The position numbers and the translations under genes were made by a program. The notes beneath the pieces are model-generated. The model worked only from the letters and a program-made list of their open reading frames with translations, was not told where the DNA came from and did no database searches. DNA of 64,000 nucleotides from an uncultured bacterium (GTDB lineage Bacteria; Bacillota; Clostridia; Lachnospirales; Lachnospiraceae): assembly GCA_948467735.1 (NCBI GenBank), contig CAOKFN010000019.1:1-64000 (forward strand), written 5' to 3'. Positions 8,280-16,346 of the stretch are shown one piece after another (the stretch's first letter is position 1; each line of letters opens with the position of its first letter).

Positions 8280-8640
8280 CTCCTATTCCAGTTCCGCATC
8301 CTTCCTCCCAATGCCCCTCCTCCGCATAAGAACTGCCGCCCCATGCGGTCAGCAGTTCTTACGGGCATTGTCCGGACGGATGCTGTTTCACAATAAACAG
8401 CCTAATTTTTATTCCTTTTATTCTTCCACTATTCCAGTTCCGCATCCTTCCTCCCAATGCCCCTCCTCCGCGTAAGAACTGCCGCCCCACGCGGTCAGCA
8501 GTTCTTACGGGCATTGTCCGGACGGATGCTGTTTCACAATAAACAGCCTAATTATTATTCCTTTTATTCTTCCACTATTCCAGTTCCGCATCCTCCCTCC
8601 CAATGCCCCTCCTCTGCGTAAGAACTGCCGCCCTCGCATT
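8280..8640. repeat. 146-bp tandem repeat inside the trp operon (trpF-trpB gap)
   Basis: Units begin at 8288, 8434 and 8580 (CCAGTTCCGCATCC), the third truncated near 8640. Each holds a hairpin formed by GTAAGAACTGC and GCAGTTCTTAC, extended outward by GGGGCATT/AATGCCC and GGATGC/GCATCC, plus a small TGTTT/AAACA dyad. The repeat is transcribed within the operon. Copies differ at few positions, implying recent duplication. Confidence 0.9.
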
Positions 8641-8652
8641 TTAGCGCTTTCC

Positions 8653-9258
8653 TCACCCAAATCCGCGCACTAATTCCACTGCCCTGCGCATCTTCTCTTC
8701 GTCCTTTCGCCCTTCTGTCTCCACTCCCGAGCTTAAGTCAACCCCATAGGGATGCAGCGTTTTAAGGGCCTCCGCCAGATTTCCAATATGCAGCCCGCCC
8801 GCCAGAAAATAGGGTCTGTGGATTCCGGCAAGCAGCTTCCAGTCAAAAACCCTCCCCGTACCCGTGCCGCTGTCAAACAGCAGGTAATCCGCCGAGGAAT
8901 CCAGCCGCTCTTCCACATCCCGCCGACATTGTACCTTTACCGCTTTTATCACGGGTTTTCCCGCGGCCTGCAGCATCCTGATCTCTTCCTCCGTCTCGTT
9001 TCCGTGAAGCTGTACCGTCTGAATAATATTTTCTTCCAGAAAAGCCAGTATTTCCTCACAGGGAGCGTTTACAAACACCCCCGCCGCCGGTATTTGAGCC
9101 GACAGCTTCCGCCGAAACTCCGCGGCCTGCTCTCTTGTAATACTTCTGCGAAATCCCGGCGAAAGGATAAATCCCACATAGTCCGGCCCAATCCGATTGG
9201 CATACTCTATATCCTCCGGCCGGAACAGCCCGCAGATTTTTATTTTCGTCCCGCTCAT
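8653..9258 (-). CDS. trpF: Phosphoribosylanthranilate isomerase
   Basis: 201 residues. The start TKIKICGL and the C-terminal LAGGLH and GVDLSSGVE motifs define TrpF, which isomerises phosphoribosylanthranilate in a TIM barrel. I chose the ATG at 9258 because it gives the usual N-terminus and has GGGG 5 bp upstream. An ATG at 9291 overlaps the trpC stop (ATGA) and would add 11 residues; either may be used. It is followed by a 380-bp repeat-filled gap before trpB. Confidence 0.95.
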   Translation of the reverse strand: MSGTKIKICGLFRPEDIEYANRIGPDYVGFILSPGFRRSITREQAAEFRRKLSAQIPAAGVFVNAPCEEILAFLEENIIQTVQLHGNETEEEIRMLQAAGKPVIKAVKVQCRRDVEERLDSSADYLLFDSGTGTGRVFDWKLLAGIHRPYFLAGGLHIGNLAEALKTLHPYGVDLSSGVETEGRKDEEKMRRAVELVRGFG

Positions 9259-9287
9259 GAATCCCCAGCCCCTTTCCCCGACCTTTC

Positions 9288-10070
9288 TCATGCTTCCCCG
9301 CGAAGTTCCCGAAGCATCGCCGCCTTATTCTCGGCCCTCATAAATGTCTCTCCGATCAGCACCGCGTCCGTGCCGTTTTCTTCCAGCCTTATCATATCCT
9401 CCCTTGTCTTCATCCCGCTCTCCGACACAAAGAGAACCTCCCTTGGCACCATTTTTCTAAGCCGCAGAGAATTGGCAATATCCACGGTAAAATCCTTCAA
9501 GTTCCGATTGTTGACGCCGATTATTTTCGCTCCCGCTTTCAGTGCCGTTTCTATTTCCCCTTCGTCATGGGCCTCTACCAAGGCGGACAGGCCCAGCTCC
9601 TCCGAAATCCCCGCATATTCCGCAAGCTGCAGGGGGGAGAGTATCGCACAGATCAGCAGCACCGCGTCCGCCCCTGTTTTTTTCGCCTCGTAAATCATAT
9701 ACTCATCCACCGTAAAATCCTTCCGAAGCAGAGGCAGAGACACCGCCGCGCGAATTTCCTCCAAATACGCATTGCTTCCCTGAAAGTAAAACGGCTCCGT
9801 CAAAACGGATATGGCGTCCGCCCCGGCTTTCTCATACTCCTTCCCGATTTCCACATAGGGAAATCTCTCTGCGATAACGCCCTTGGAGGGCGACGCCTTC
9901 TTCACTTCACAGATAAACCTAAGACCCTCCCCCGCCAGCGCCTTTTCAAAAGGAAATCCCGTATCGGTATTCATCGCCGACGCCTGCGCTTTCAATTCCC
10001 CAAGGGATATTTTTCTTTTTTCTTCCGCGATTCTTTCTTTGGTCCTTGCCGCGATTTCATCCAATATCAT
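9288..10070 (-). CDS. trpC: Indole-3-glycerol phosphate synthase
   Basis: 260 residues. FICEVKKASPSKGVI holds catalytic Lys and substrate-binding residues; LLRKDF, GVNNRNL and SESGM follow in family order. It closes the indole ring. The ATG at 10070 has AGGAG at 8 bp; the frame extends two codons to a TTG that would be too close to that site. Upstream, a roughly 20-bp segment containing the AGGAG is duplicated (10077-10119). Confidence 0.97.
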   Translation of the reverse strand: MILDEIAARTKERIAEEKRKISLGELKAQASAMNTDTGFPFEKALAGEGLRFICEVKKASPSKGVIAERFPYVEIGKEYEKAGADAISVLTEPFYFQGSNAYLEEIRAAVSLPLLRKDFTVDEYMIYEAKKTGADAVLLICAILSPLQLAEYAGISEELGLSALVEAHDEGEIETALKAGAKIIGVNNRNLKDFTVDIANSLRLRKMVPREVLFVSESGMKTREDMIRLEENGTDAVLIGETFMRAENKAAMLRELRGEA

Positions 10071-10076
10071 AACCAA

Positions 10077-10119
10077 TACTCCTATCCGCTCCCTGACATT
10101 ACTCCTGCCGCTCCCTGAC
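10077..10119 (-). repeat. Duplicated ribosome-binding segment before trpC
   Basis: TACTCCTATCCGCTCCCTGAC at 10077-10097 is nearly repeated at 10100-10119. On the minus strand this gives two AGGAGTA sites; the upstream one is followed by ATG and a five-codon reading frame ending just before the trpC site. Confidence 0.65.
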
Positions 10120-10177
10120 CTTCAAATCAACACGCATTTCTTTTAAGCTTCCCCGTCATGCCGCCGAAAATATTCCC

Positions 10178-11893
10178 TTACGCGCTCTGGGAAAGCCGTA
10201 TAAACTTTTCAAGCTGTGCCGCCGCCCTGCCGCTGTCGATGGTTTCCTCCGCCAGCCTTACGGCGTCCTTCATGCCATGGGCTTTTCCCGCCGCAAACAG
10301 CGCCGCTGCCGCATTGATTACCGCCGCATCCCGCTTTGCCCCCCGCTCCCCGCCTGCCAGAATGGCTCTGGTGATAGCGGCGTTTTCCTGAGGGGTTCCA
10401 CCGATAAGTTCTTCCTTAGCCCACCGCTTTAACCCCACGTTCTCAGGCGTTATCACTTCCCGTTTCAGCTGTCCGTTGTGGAACATGCATACGCTGGTAG
10501 GACCGCAGACGGATATTTCATCCAGCTTCTCCTGCCCATATACCACCATCCCTTTTTTCACTCCCAGCTTGGAAAGCACCCGCGCCATGCTCTCCAGCAG
10601 CTTTTCATCATATACTCCCATAATCTGCATGGAAGGATTGGCCGGATTGGTGAGCGGCCCCAAGATATTAAACACTGTCCGAATGCCAAGCTCCCTGCGG
10701 ATGTGTCCCACATATTTCATGGCTGTGTGATACTTCTGGGCAAAAAGGAAACAGATGCCCGCCTCCTTTAAAAGCGTTTCCGCGTGCTTAGGCTCCACGG
10801 AAATATTCACCCCCAGCGCCTCCAGACAATCCGCAGCGCCGGATTTGGAGCTGGCGGCGCGGTTGCCGTGCTTTGCCACGGGAACCCCCGCCGCCGATGT
10901 GATAAGCGCGGCTGTGGTTGAAATATTAAAGGAATTGGAACAGTCTCCTCCCGTGCCCACAATCTCCATCACATCCATTCCGTGATCCACATGCAGCGCA
11001 TGATTGCGCATCTCCTCCGCCGACCCGGTGATCTCGTCGATTGTCTCCCCCTTCATGCTGAGAGCCGTCAGATAAGCGCTTTTCTGCACATCCTCGGCCT
11101 CTCCGCTCATAATTTCGTCCATAACGCCCTTTGCCATTTCATAGCCGATATCTTCCTTGTTCGATAACCTGATAATTGCTTCCCGAATCATAGTCTTTTT
11201 CTCCTTTCCCATTGTTCCGTCCATATAGGCATCTTTCTTCCTGCTTATTGTCCCGCCTGCATTGATGCGGACTGCCTTCTCCTTGTTTTCTGTCCCTTCG
11301 GCGTCCTTCTCCGCTTCCCGCCGTCCCGCATATCTGAAAAAATTCTCCATCATCCCATATCCGTTCGTTGTCAGCACCGATTCCGGATGAAACTGCACCC
11401 CGTAAACGGGATACTCTTTGTGTTCCACCGCCATAATTTCCCCGTCAGCCGCCAAAGCTGTGATTTTCAGCGCCTCCGGCAGAGAGTCCGCGGCGGCGGC
11501 CAGAGAATGATATCTTGCCACGGTGCCGGCCCGCTCCATCCCTCGAAACAGGGTGCTGTCCGTGTCAAGAGTCACAGCGGACTGTTTCCCATGCATCAGC
11601 CGGCCCGCATAGACAATACGGGCGCCAAATACTTCGCAGATGGCCTGATGCCCCAGACAAATGCCCAGAATAGGCGCCTTTCCCGCAAAATGCCGAACCA
11701 CATCTTCACAGACGCCCGCATCCTTGGGCCTGCCCGGTCCCGGCGACAGAATAATATGGGAAGGCCCGAGGGCTTCGATTTCCTCCACCGTCATTTCATC
11801 GTTTCGTATCACCCTGATATCAGGCCTCACGGAAGCCGCCAGCTGATACACATTATAAGAAAAGCTATCATAATTGTCGATTAAAAGTATCAT
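10178..11893 (-). CDS. trpGD: Anthranilate synthase glutaminase fused to anthranilate phosphoribosyltransferase
   Basis: 571 residues from the ATG at 11893, which overlaps the trpE stop (ATGA). Residues of about 1-190 are TrpG: MILLIDNYDSFSYNVYQL, the nucleophile in GICLGHQAI, and HPESVLT with catalytic His and Glu. A charged linker of about 45 residues follows. Residues from about 235 are TrpD: EIVGTGGD, NISTTAA and KHGNRAASSKSG. The protein supplies ammonia to TrpE and then adds the phosphoribosyl group to anthranilate. TrpG-TrpD fusions are known in enterobacteria and some clostridia. Confidence 0.96.
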   Translation of the reverse strand: MILLIDNYDSFSYNVYQLAASVRPDIRVIRNDEMTVEEIEALGPSHIILSPGPGRPKDAGVCEDVVRHFAGKAPILGICLGHQAICEVFGARIVYAGRLMHGKQSAVTLDTDSTLFRGMERAGTVARYHSLAAAADSLPEALKITALAADGEIMAVEHKEYPVYGVQFHPESVLTTNGYGMMENFFRYAGRREAEKDAEGTENKEKAVRINAGGTISRKKDAYMDGTMGKEKKTMIREAIIRLSNKEDIGYEMAKGVMDEIMSGEAEDVQKSAYLTALSMKGETIDEITGSAEEMRNHALHVDHGMDVMEIVGTGGDCSNSFNISTTAALITSAAGVPVAKHGNRAASSKSGAADCLEALGVNISVEPKHAETLLKEAGICFLFAQKYHTAMKYVGHIRRELGIRTVFNILGPLTNPANPSMQIMGVYDEKLLESMARVLSKLGVKKGMVVYGQEKLDEISVCGPTSVCMFHNGQLKREVITPENVGLKRWAKEELIGGTPQENAAITRAILAGGERGAKRDAAVINAAAALFAAGKAHGMKDAVRLAEETIDSGRAAAQLEKFIRLSQSA

Positions 11894-13368
11894 TCCTCCA
11901 TCCCCCCTTCTGCCGTCCGCAGAGCATTTTTCACCGCCGCCGCTTTCTGGATGCATTCCTTATACTCCTTATGAGGGTCGCTGTCCGCCACAATACCCGC
12001 CCCTGAACGGATAAACACCCTGCCGTTTTTAGAAAAGGCAAGCCGTATGGCGATACAGGTATCCAGATTTCCCGTAAAAGAGAGATAGCCGATGGCTCCT
12101 CCATAGATGCCCCGCTTATTATTTTCCAGCTCATTGATAATCTCGCAGGCCCGCAGCTTCGGCGCCCCGGACAGGGTGCCCGCGGGCAGGATGGCGTCCA
12201 CCGCGTCCAGAGCGTCCCTGTCAGAGCGAATCCTGCCGCTGACCGTAGAACCGATATGCATTACATGGGAATAGCGTTCGACGGACATATATTTTTCCAC
12301 TTTGACCGTCCCGATCCTGCTGATTTTTCCGATGTCATTGCGTCCCAGATCCACCAGCATATTATGTTCCGCCCGCTCCTTCTCGTCTGCCAGCAGTTCC
12401 TGTTCCAAGCGCTTATCCTCTTCCTCCGTGCCGCCCCGGGGACGGGTTCCTGCCAGCGGAAAGGTATACAGCAGCTCTCCCTCCAGCTTCACCAGCGTCT
12501 CCGGGCTTGCTCCGGCAATTTCCCCGTCCGTCCCCGAAAAATAAAACATATAGGGCGACGGATTCGTAGTGCGCAGAACCCTGTAAACATCCAGCAGACT
12601 TCCCTCCATCTCCGCCTCCAGCCTGTTGGAAAGCACTACTTGGAAAATATCCCCTTCCCTGATATAATGCCTGCCTCGCTCCACCATCCGGCAGTACTCC
12701 TCTTCGTCAAACAGCGGACGGAAATCCGATTTCAGCCTCAAAGGCATATCCGCCGCCTTCTCCCCTTTTTGAATCAGCCGCTTCATGCTTTCCAATTCCA
12801 AAAGCGCTTTGTTATAGTTCTTTTCCACATCATCGGTCTTGATATTGACAATCAGAATGATTTTCTGCCTATTGTTGTCAAAGGCAATCACCTTGTGGAA
12901 GAGCATCAAATTCACGTCCTGAAATCCTTCTTTGTCCTCCGCGTCCAGCTTTAAAGAAGGCTCGCTATACTTGATATAATCGTAGGAAAAATATCCCACC
13001 AGTCCCCCGGTAAAAGAAGGCAGATACTCCAGCTTTGGGCTGCGGTTTTCTTCGATAATGCTCCGAATGCGGCTGCGGATATCCTCTGCTGCGGTTCGGG
13101 TGGTCATAGAGGTCTTAACCGAAACAAGGCCGCTGCAGCAGGTAATCTCCATCAAGGGATCATAGCCCAGAAAAGAATACCGTCCCCATCGCTTATCCGC
13201 CTCGGCGCTTTCCAGCAGATATACATGGCCGCTGACTTTCTTCAAAATTCTCAACACCTCGATTGGGGTGGAAATATCCGCGAATATTTCCGTACTTACG
13301 GGAATCGCCCCGTATGCTCCCTCCGCCGCCAGTTTCCGGCACTCTTCCAATGTGGGCCTTGTTCTCAT
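11890..13368 (-). CDS. trpE: Anthranilate synthase component I
   Basis: 492 residues from the ATG at 13368 (GAGAGG just upstream). The N-terminal half has the feedback-site LLES motif; the C-terminal chorismate-binding domain has FQVVLSNR, FPLAGTRPRGG, DLGRNDIG, GTLSGAPK and GGAIGYLSF. It makes anthranilate from chorismate with the TrpG domain. It is the first gene of the operon, behind a T-box leader; frame extension to 13455 enters the T-box terminator and is not coding. Confidence 0.97.
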   Translation of the reverse strand: MRTRPTLEECRKLAAEGAYGAIPVSTEIFADISTPIEVLRILKKVSGHVYLLESAEADKRWGRYSFLGYDPLMEITCCSGLVSVKTSMTTRTAAEDIRSRIRSIIEENRSPKLEYLPSFTGGLVGYFSYDYIKYSEPSLKLDAEDKEGFQDVNLMLFHKVIAFDNNRQKIILIVNIKTDDVEKNYNKALLELESMKRLIQKGEKAADMPLRLKSDFRPLFDEEEYCRMVERGRHYIREGDIFQVVLSNRLEAEMEGSLLDVYRVLRTTNPSPYMFYFSGTDGEIAGASPETLVKLEGELLYTFPLAGTRPRGGTEEEDKRLEQELLADEKERAEHNMLVDLGRNDIGKISRIGTVKVEKYMSVERYSHVMHIGSTVSGRIRSDRDALDAVDAILPAGTLSGAPKLRACEIINELENNKRGIYGGAIGYLSFTGNLDTCIAIRLAFSKNGRVFIRSGAGIVADSDPHKEYKECIQKAAAVKNALRTAEGGMEE

Positions 13369-13452
13369 ATCCTCTCGCTCCCTTCTTATTTTTAGTTCCG
13401 GCTCGCTGCCGTTTTTAGTTCCGTTCCGGTTCGTCGGCGTGCCTTTGAGACA

Positions 13453-13800
13453 CAAAAAAAACCGTCCATGACAAAATATTTCATTCTGTCAAGGACGGGA
13501 TCTATTTCCCGCGGTGCCACCTTGCTTCATTTACCCATGTCTCATAAATTGGCCATGGTAAATGCACTTGTACAGGATACCATCATATCCCCGGCATCTG
13601 ACGTGTGCCTTACGTCACAATATACTAAAAGCTGCCGCTTCGTTCCCTGTGCCCTCCGTGGTCCATTTAACAGCCTGCGTTCTGACCTTTCTCAGCCTCC
13701 GGTCTCTCTGTAAGTGCTCGTTCTGTTTTTATCTCCACATCTACGGTTTCATTCCGCTATTCAATTCTTCACTTTTTCTGCCTGAAATCCATGCAGCATG
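13453..13800 (-). ncRNA. T-box leader, tryptophan-type
   Basis: The minus strand carries AAGGTGGCACCGCGGG (13508-13523), the hallmark T-box that pairs with the acceptor end of uncharged tRNA, followed by a terminator hairpin (CCGTCC/GGACGG with TGACA/TGTCA, 13461-13499) and eight T. A Stem I-like AGAGAGACCGGAGG lies at about 13700. TGG in AAATGGACC (13663-13665) is the likely Trp specifier. Uncharged tRNA-Trp should stabilise the antiterminator and allow transcription of the trp genes. Confidence 0.95.
13461..13499 (-). terminator. T-box-controlled terminator
   Basis: CCGTCCTTGACA and TGTCATGGACGG pair and are followed by an eight-T run on the minus strand. It competes with the antiterminator that contains the T-box sequence. 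Confidence 0.9.
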
Positions 13801-13807
13801 ATTTCTG

Positions 13808-14902
13808 TTATTTATAATACTCCACTGCGGTTTTAATGTCAAGTTTTTTTTCGCCGAGAACCCAAATATGTTTTATTTGTTCTCCTAAATCATTAAAAGA
13901 CCACCTCTGCCTGCTTCGCGCCACACAATTAGGATCATTCACCCGAAACCCTTCTGCATCATACCCATAAATGACGATGAAATGTCCCACCGCGGTAAAA
14001 TCTCCCGGTTTCATGGAACAAATTATAATGCCGCCCTCATCCAGAACACTTTTCATCGTCCTCTCCGAAGCCGCCGGCTGACTCACTCCCAAACCGTACT
14101 TCACAGGCACGTCCGTCATAAGCGACCACGCCGTACCCGTTCCTGACACATAATATCCGTTCTTCATACTGTATTCCGCTATCTTGTCCGGGGTGAGACT
14201 TTCATCTCCAAGCAGATAATAAAGCGCCATGGACAGGCAGACCGGTCCGCAGCCCGCCAGACCGATATTGCTGTCGTCCCCATATTCCGCATAGCCCCAT
14301 CTGGGATCCCATTGCAGAAAAAGAGGATACTCCTGCTCCTTTTCCGCCTTCGTCAATCCTCCCGCCGCTTTTGCGTCGCAGTCCAAATATCCCGCCGCAA
14401 AGCCCGCCATTTCCGGATTGTTTGCCAGCGCTTCCAGTAATTTTTCCGGATACAGACTATGGTTCTTATAAATTCCTTCAATAATCTCGCTGTCCTTTGA
14501 CAGCTCCTTCAGCCGCACCAAAACCTCCGCCGAATTCCTCTTTACAGGTTTTGCCACCATGGACAGCCCCCACTGGTCTGCATAATTCGCTTCCTCGGAA
14601 CATACGGGCGGAACTTTACATTCCGATAAATCATCATCCTTTGAATCACTCGGCGCCGTGCTATATCCCGCGCCCGAAATTCCGGTTTCGTCCACGCCCT
14701 GATACTGTTCCAGCTTGGTCAATACCTGTGCCAAGGCGGCGTGGATTCCGTCCATCTGCGCCTGTATTTTTATGAGGAGCAGAACATTCACAAGCAGAAG
14801 CAGGCTCAGGGATATCAGATAAAACATAAGCTGTTTTCTTCCCGAATTCTGCCCTTTCCGTATCCTGCCGTCGGCGGCGCTGATTTTTCTCTCTTCTCTC
14901 AT
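13808..14902 (-). CDS. Membrane-anchored C39-like (papain-fold) peptidase
   Basis: 364 residues from the ATG at 14902, chosen for the GGGAG 5 bp upstream; an ATG four codons earlier lacks one. A basic N-terminus and a hydrophobic segment (residues of about 26-46) form a signal anchor, followed by a low-complexity region. The C-terminal domain fits Peptidase_C39_2: catalytic Cys in GLAGCGPVCLSM, His in VGHFIVIYGYD and Asn/Asp in NDPN. Likely an extracytoplasmic cysteine peptidase or amidase; the substrate is unknown. Its last codons contain the trp promoter. Confidence 0.85.
   Translation of the reverse strand: MREERKISAADGRIRKGQNSGRKQLMFYLISLSLLLLVNVLLLIKIQAQMDGIHAALAQVLTKLEQYQGVDETGISGAGYSTAPSDSKDDDLSECKVPPVCSEEANYADQWGLSMVAKPVKRNSAEVLVRLKELSKDSEIIEGIYKNHSLYPEKLLEALANNPEMAGFAAGYLDCDAKAAGGLTKAEKEQEYPLFLQWDPRWGYAEYGDDSNIGLAGCGPVCLSMALYYLLGDESLTPDKIAEYSMKNGYYVSGTGTAWSLMTDVPVKYGLGVSQPAASERTMKSVLDEGGIIICSMKPGDFTAVGHFIVIYGYDAEGFRVNDPNCVARSRQRWSFNDLGEQIKHIWVLGEKKLDIKTAVEYYK
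13814..13842 (-). promoter_or_regulatory. Promoter of the trp operon, inside the preceding gene
   Basis: TTGACA, 17-bp spacer, TATTAT on the minus strand, placing the start near 13807 just ahead of the T-box. Both hexamers lie within the last dozen codons of the C39-like peptidase gene, whose stop is at 13808. Confidence 0.85.
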
Positions 14903-14940
14903 ATGTACTCCCATTTCTTATCCAAAACTGCCGCCCGGGG

Positions 14941-15042
14941 CAGTTTGTTCCTCCCTGCCCCCATCGTCCGGCACAGTTTGTTTCTCCCTGCCCCCATCGT
15001 CCGGCACAGTTTGTCCTCCCTGCTCCTATTGTCCGGCACAGG
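14941..15042. repeat. 33-bp tandem repeat, three units
   Basis: Units at 14941-14973, 14974-15006 and 15007-15038 start CAGTTTGT and contain CCTGCCCCCATCGTCCGGCA; the third is one base shorter. They sit upstream of the C39-like peptidase gene, possibly in its leader. Confidence 0.85.
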
Positions 15043-15074
15043 CAAAAGCATCCCCTGAGCCCGCTTCATATACG

Positions 15075-15178
15075 GTCAAATCAGCATCCTCAGCTTTACC
15101 GTCTAATCAGTTTTCTATATTTTAACGTCAAACCTGTCTGCTCAACTTTACCGTCAAATCAGCCTCCTCAATTTTAAT
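15075..15178. repeat. 26-bp tandem repeats derived from the 3' end of the Nudix gene
   Basis: Four units of 26 bp starting GTCAAATCAG, GTCTAATCAG, GTCAAACCTG and GTCAAATCAG. The last (15153-15178) is the 3' end of the Nudix gene including its TGA (15154-15156), so the other three look like diverged tandem copies of that end. Confidence 0.8.
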
Positions 15179-15651
15179 CGAAAGACCGGCTTTGTGACAT
15201 ATTCCATATAAATCGGCCTGCCGACATATTCCAAGTATGCTTTATATCTCTCGATAATTGCCGGAGTCTTAATCAATTCCAGTACTTTTTCTTTTGGCAC
15301 ATATGCGGATTCCGAGTTTTCATCGGAGGGCCTTGGAATTCCCCCTTTCGCCTTACAGATGAAATCCAGCATAATCTTAGTCGGTACTTCCTTTACCCCG
15401 TTATAGCCGGGATGCTTTCCGGTATTGGACGATATGCAGAACACCTCCCCCACATCGACTTCAACGCCCGCCTCCTCCATGATTTCTCTCTTAACGGCGT
15501 CAATCACATTTTCCCCCACCTCAACCTGCCCTCCGGGAAATACCCAGCCCGCGTTATAAGTTTTTACCAGAAGGATCTCGTCCTTTTCGTTTCTTACAAT
15601 TCCCGCGCCCGCAATAATATGCGTGGGCATAACCCTTTCCGCATGCTCCAT
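15154..15651 (-). CDS. Nudix hydrolase
   Basis: 165 residues. The Nudix box is complete: GGQVEVGENVIDAVKREIMEE then AGVEV, with the REIMEEAG metal-binding core at about residue 55. Such enzymes hydrolyse nucleoside diphosphates linked to another moiety; the substrate cannot be read from sequence. AGGAGA precedes the ATG at 15651. The basic C-terminal tail (RLKLRRLI) is encoded by a 26-bp repeat unit. Confidence 0.9.
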   Translation of the reverse strand: MEHAERVMPTHIIAGAGIVRNEKDEILLVKTYNAGWVFPGGQVEVGENVIDAVKREIMEEAGVEVDVGEVFCISSNTGKHPGYNGVKEVPTKIMLDFICKAKGGIPRPSDENSESAYVPKEKVLELIKTPAIIERYKAYLEYVGRPIYMEYVTKPVFRLKLRRLI

Positions 15652-15724
15652 AACAGCATTCTCCTTCTCTTGGTCTCTTATGTCCGAAAAGCTTGACGGC
15701 CCATTGCCAAAAGTTTATTCCCGC

Positions 15725-15768
15725 GAGCAGATATTGCTCGCTGAGCAGACATTGCTCTCTGAGCAATG
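15725..15768. repeat. 18-bp tandem repeat
   Basis: GAGCAGATATTGCTCGCT (15725-15742) and GAGCAGACATTGCTCTCT (15743-15760) followed by a third start. Each contains a GAGCA/TGCTC dyad. Confidence 0.75.
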
Positions 15769-15858
15769 AGCCAAGTCAGCATAGCTGACTTTGTGCCGCG
15801 CTTGGAAAACCAGCCGCGGGCTGGCTTGAGCATATTGGCGAATGCCGCGAGGGACACG
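15768..15858 (+). repeat. Dispersed repeat family, copy A
   Basis: Contains CTGACTTTGTGCCGCGC, then GGCTGGCTTGAGCAT and TTGGCGAATGCCGCGAGG. The same ordered blocks occur at 38249-38368 (plus), 42910-42962 (minus, partial) and 61222-61300 (minus). No coding capacity is evident. Confidence 0.75.
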
Positions 15859-15881
15859 CCGTATGGCTGTAATTTCCGTTC

Positions 15882-15970
15882 TTGTATCATAATACGAAAA
15901 TCTTGTTATGATACGAGAACATTGTATTATGATACGAAAACATTGTATTATGATACGAAAACATTGTATC
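15882..15970. repeat. 21-bp AT-rich tandem repeats with one inverted unit
   Basis: Four units of TTGTATTATGATACGAAAACA type (one shortened to 19 bp) end at TTGTATC. In the first unit (15882-15902) the core is GTATCATAATAC, the reverse complement of the GTATTATGATAC in the others. The array precedes the Nudix gene and follows TfoX-C. Confidence 0.8.
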
Positions 15971-16010
15971 AAAGAAGTTTCCGAAATGTATCAAAGATGC
16001 AATTTTACCC

Positions 16011-16268
16011 TCATTTTTTGTGCCATTGGTAAAATTCCTTCAAGTCCGCCTTGACTTCCTCCGGCAGCGCGGCCTTTTTTACGCCCCGAATGGCGCCCTC
16101 CAAAGCCAAAAGCCTGTGAATACAGGCAGATTCGTCCCTCTTTTGAATTTCCAGCCAAGCCTGCTTTGAACCGGCGGCTTTCAAATCCCCTTCCGTATAA
16201 ATCCCCGCTTGGTTCAGCTGTTCTTCTACCACTCTGCCTATATTGGGCAGTTTAGACAATTCTCCCAT
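16011..16268 (-). CDS. TfoX C-terminal domain protein
   Basis: 85 residues from the ATG at 16268 (GGAGGGAG upstream). ELSKLPNIGRVVEEQLNQAGI and the later LLALEGAIRG match the TfoX C-terminal helix-hairpin domain, found as a stand-alone protein in many Firmicutes. The role is unclear; the full-length Gammaproteobacterial TfoX regulates competence, but that cannot be assumed here. Confidence 0.85.
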   Translation of the reverse strand: MGELSKLPNIGRVVEEQLNQAGIYTEGDLKAAGSKQAWLEIQKRDESACIHRLLALEGAIRGVKKAALPEEVKADLKEFYQWHKK

Positions 16269-16346
16269 ACTCCCTCCCATTCCAGCCTGCCGCCTGTGCC
16301 GCTGTCGGATTCGCCGCGCTCTGCCGGATCCGCCGCCAAAATCCGT

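Noticed and set aside
8280..8640. CRISPR array in the trpF-trpB gap
   Set aside because: Units are contiguous 146-bp copies without unique spacers, and no cas gene is present.
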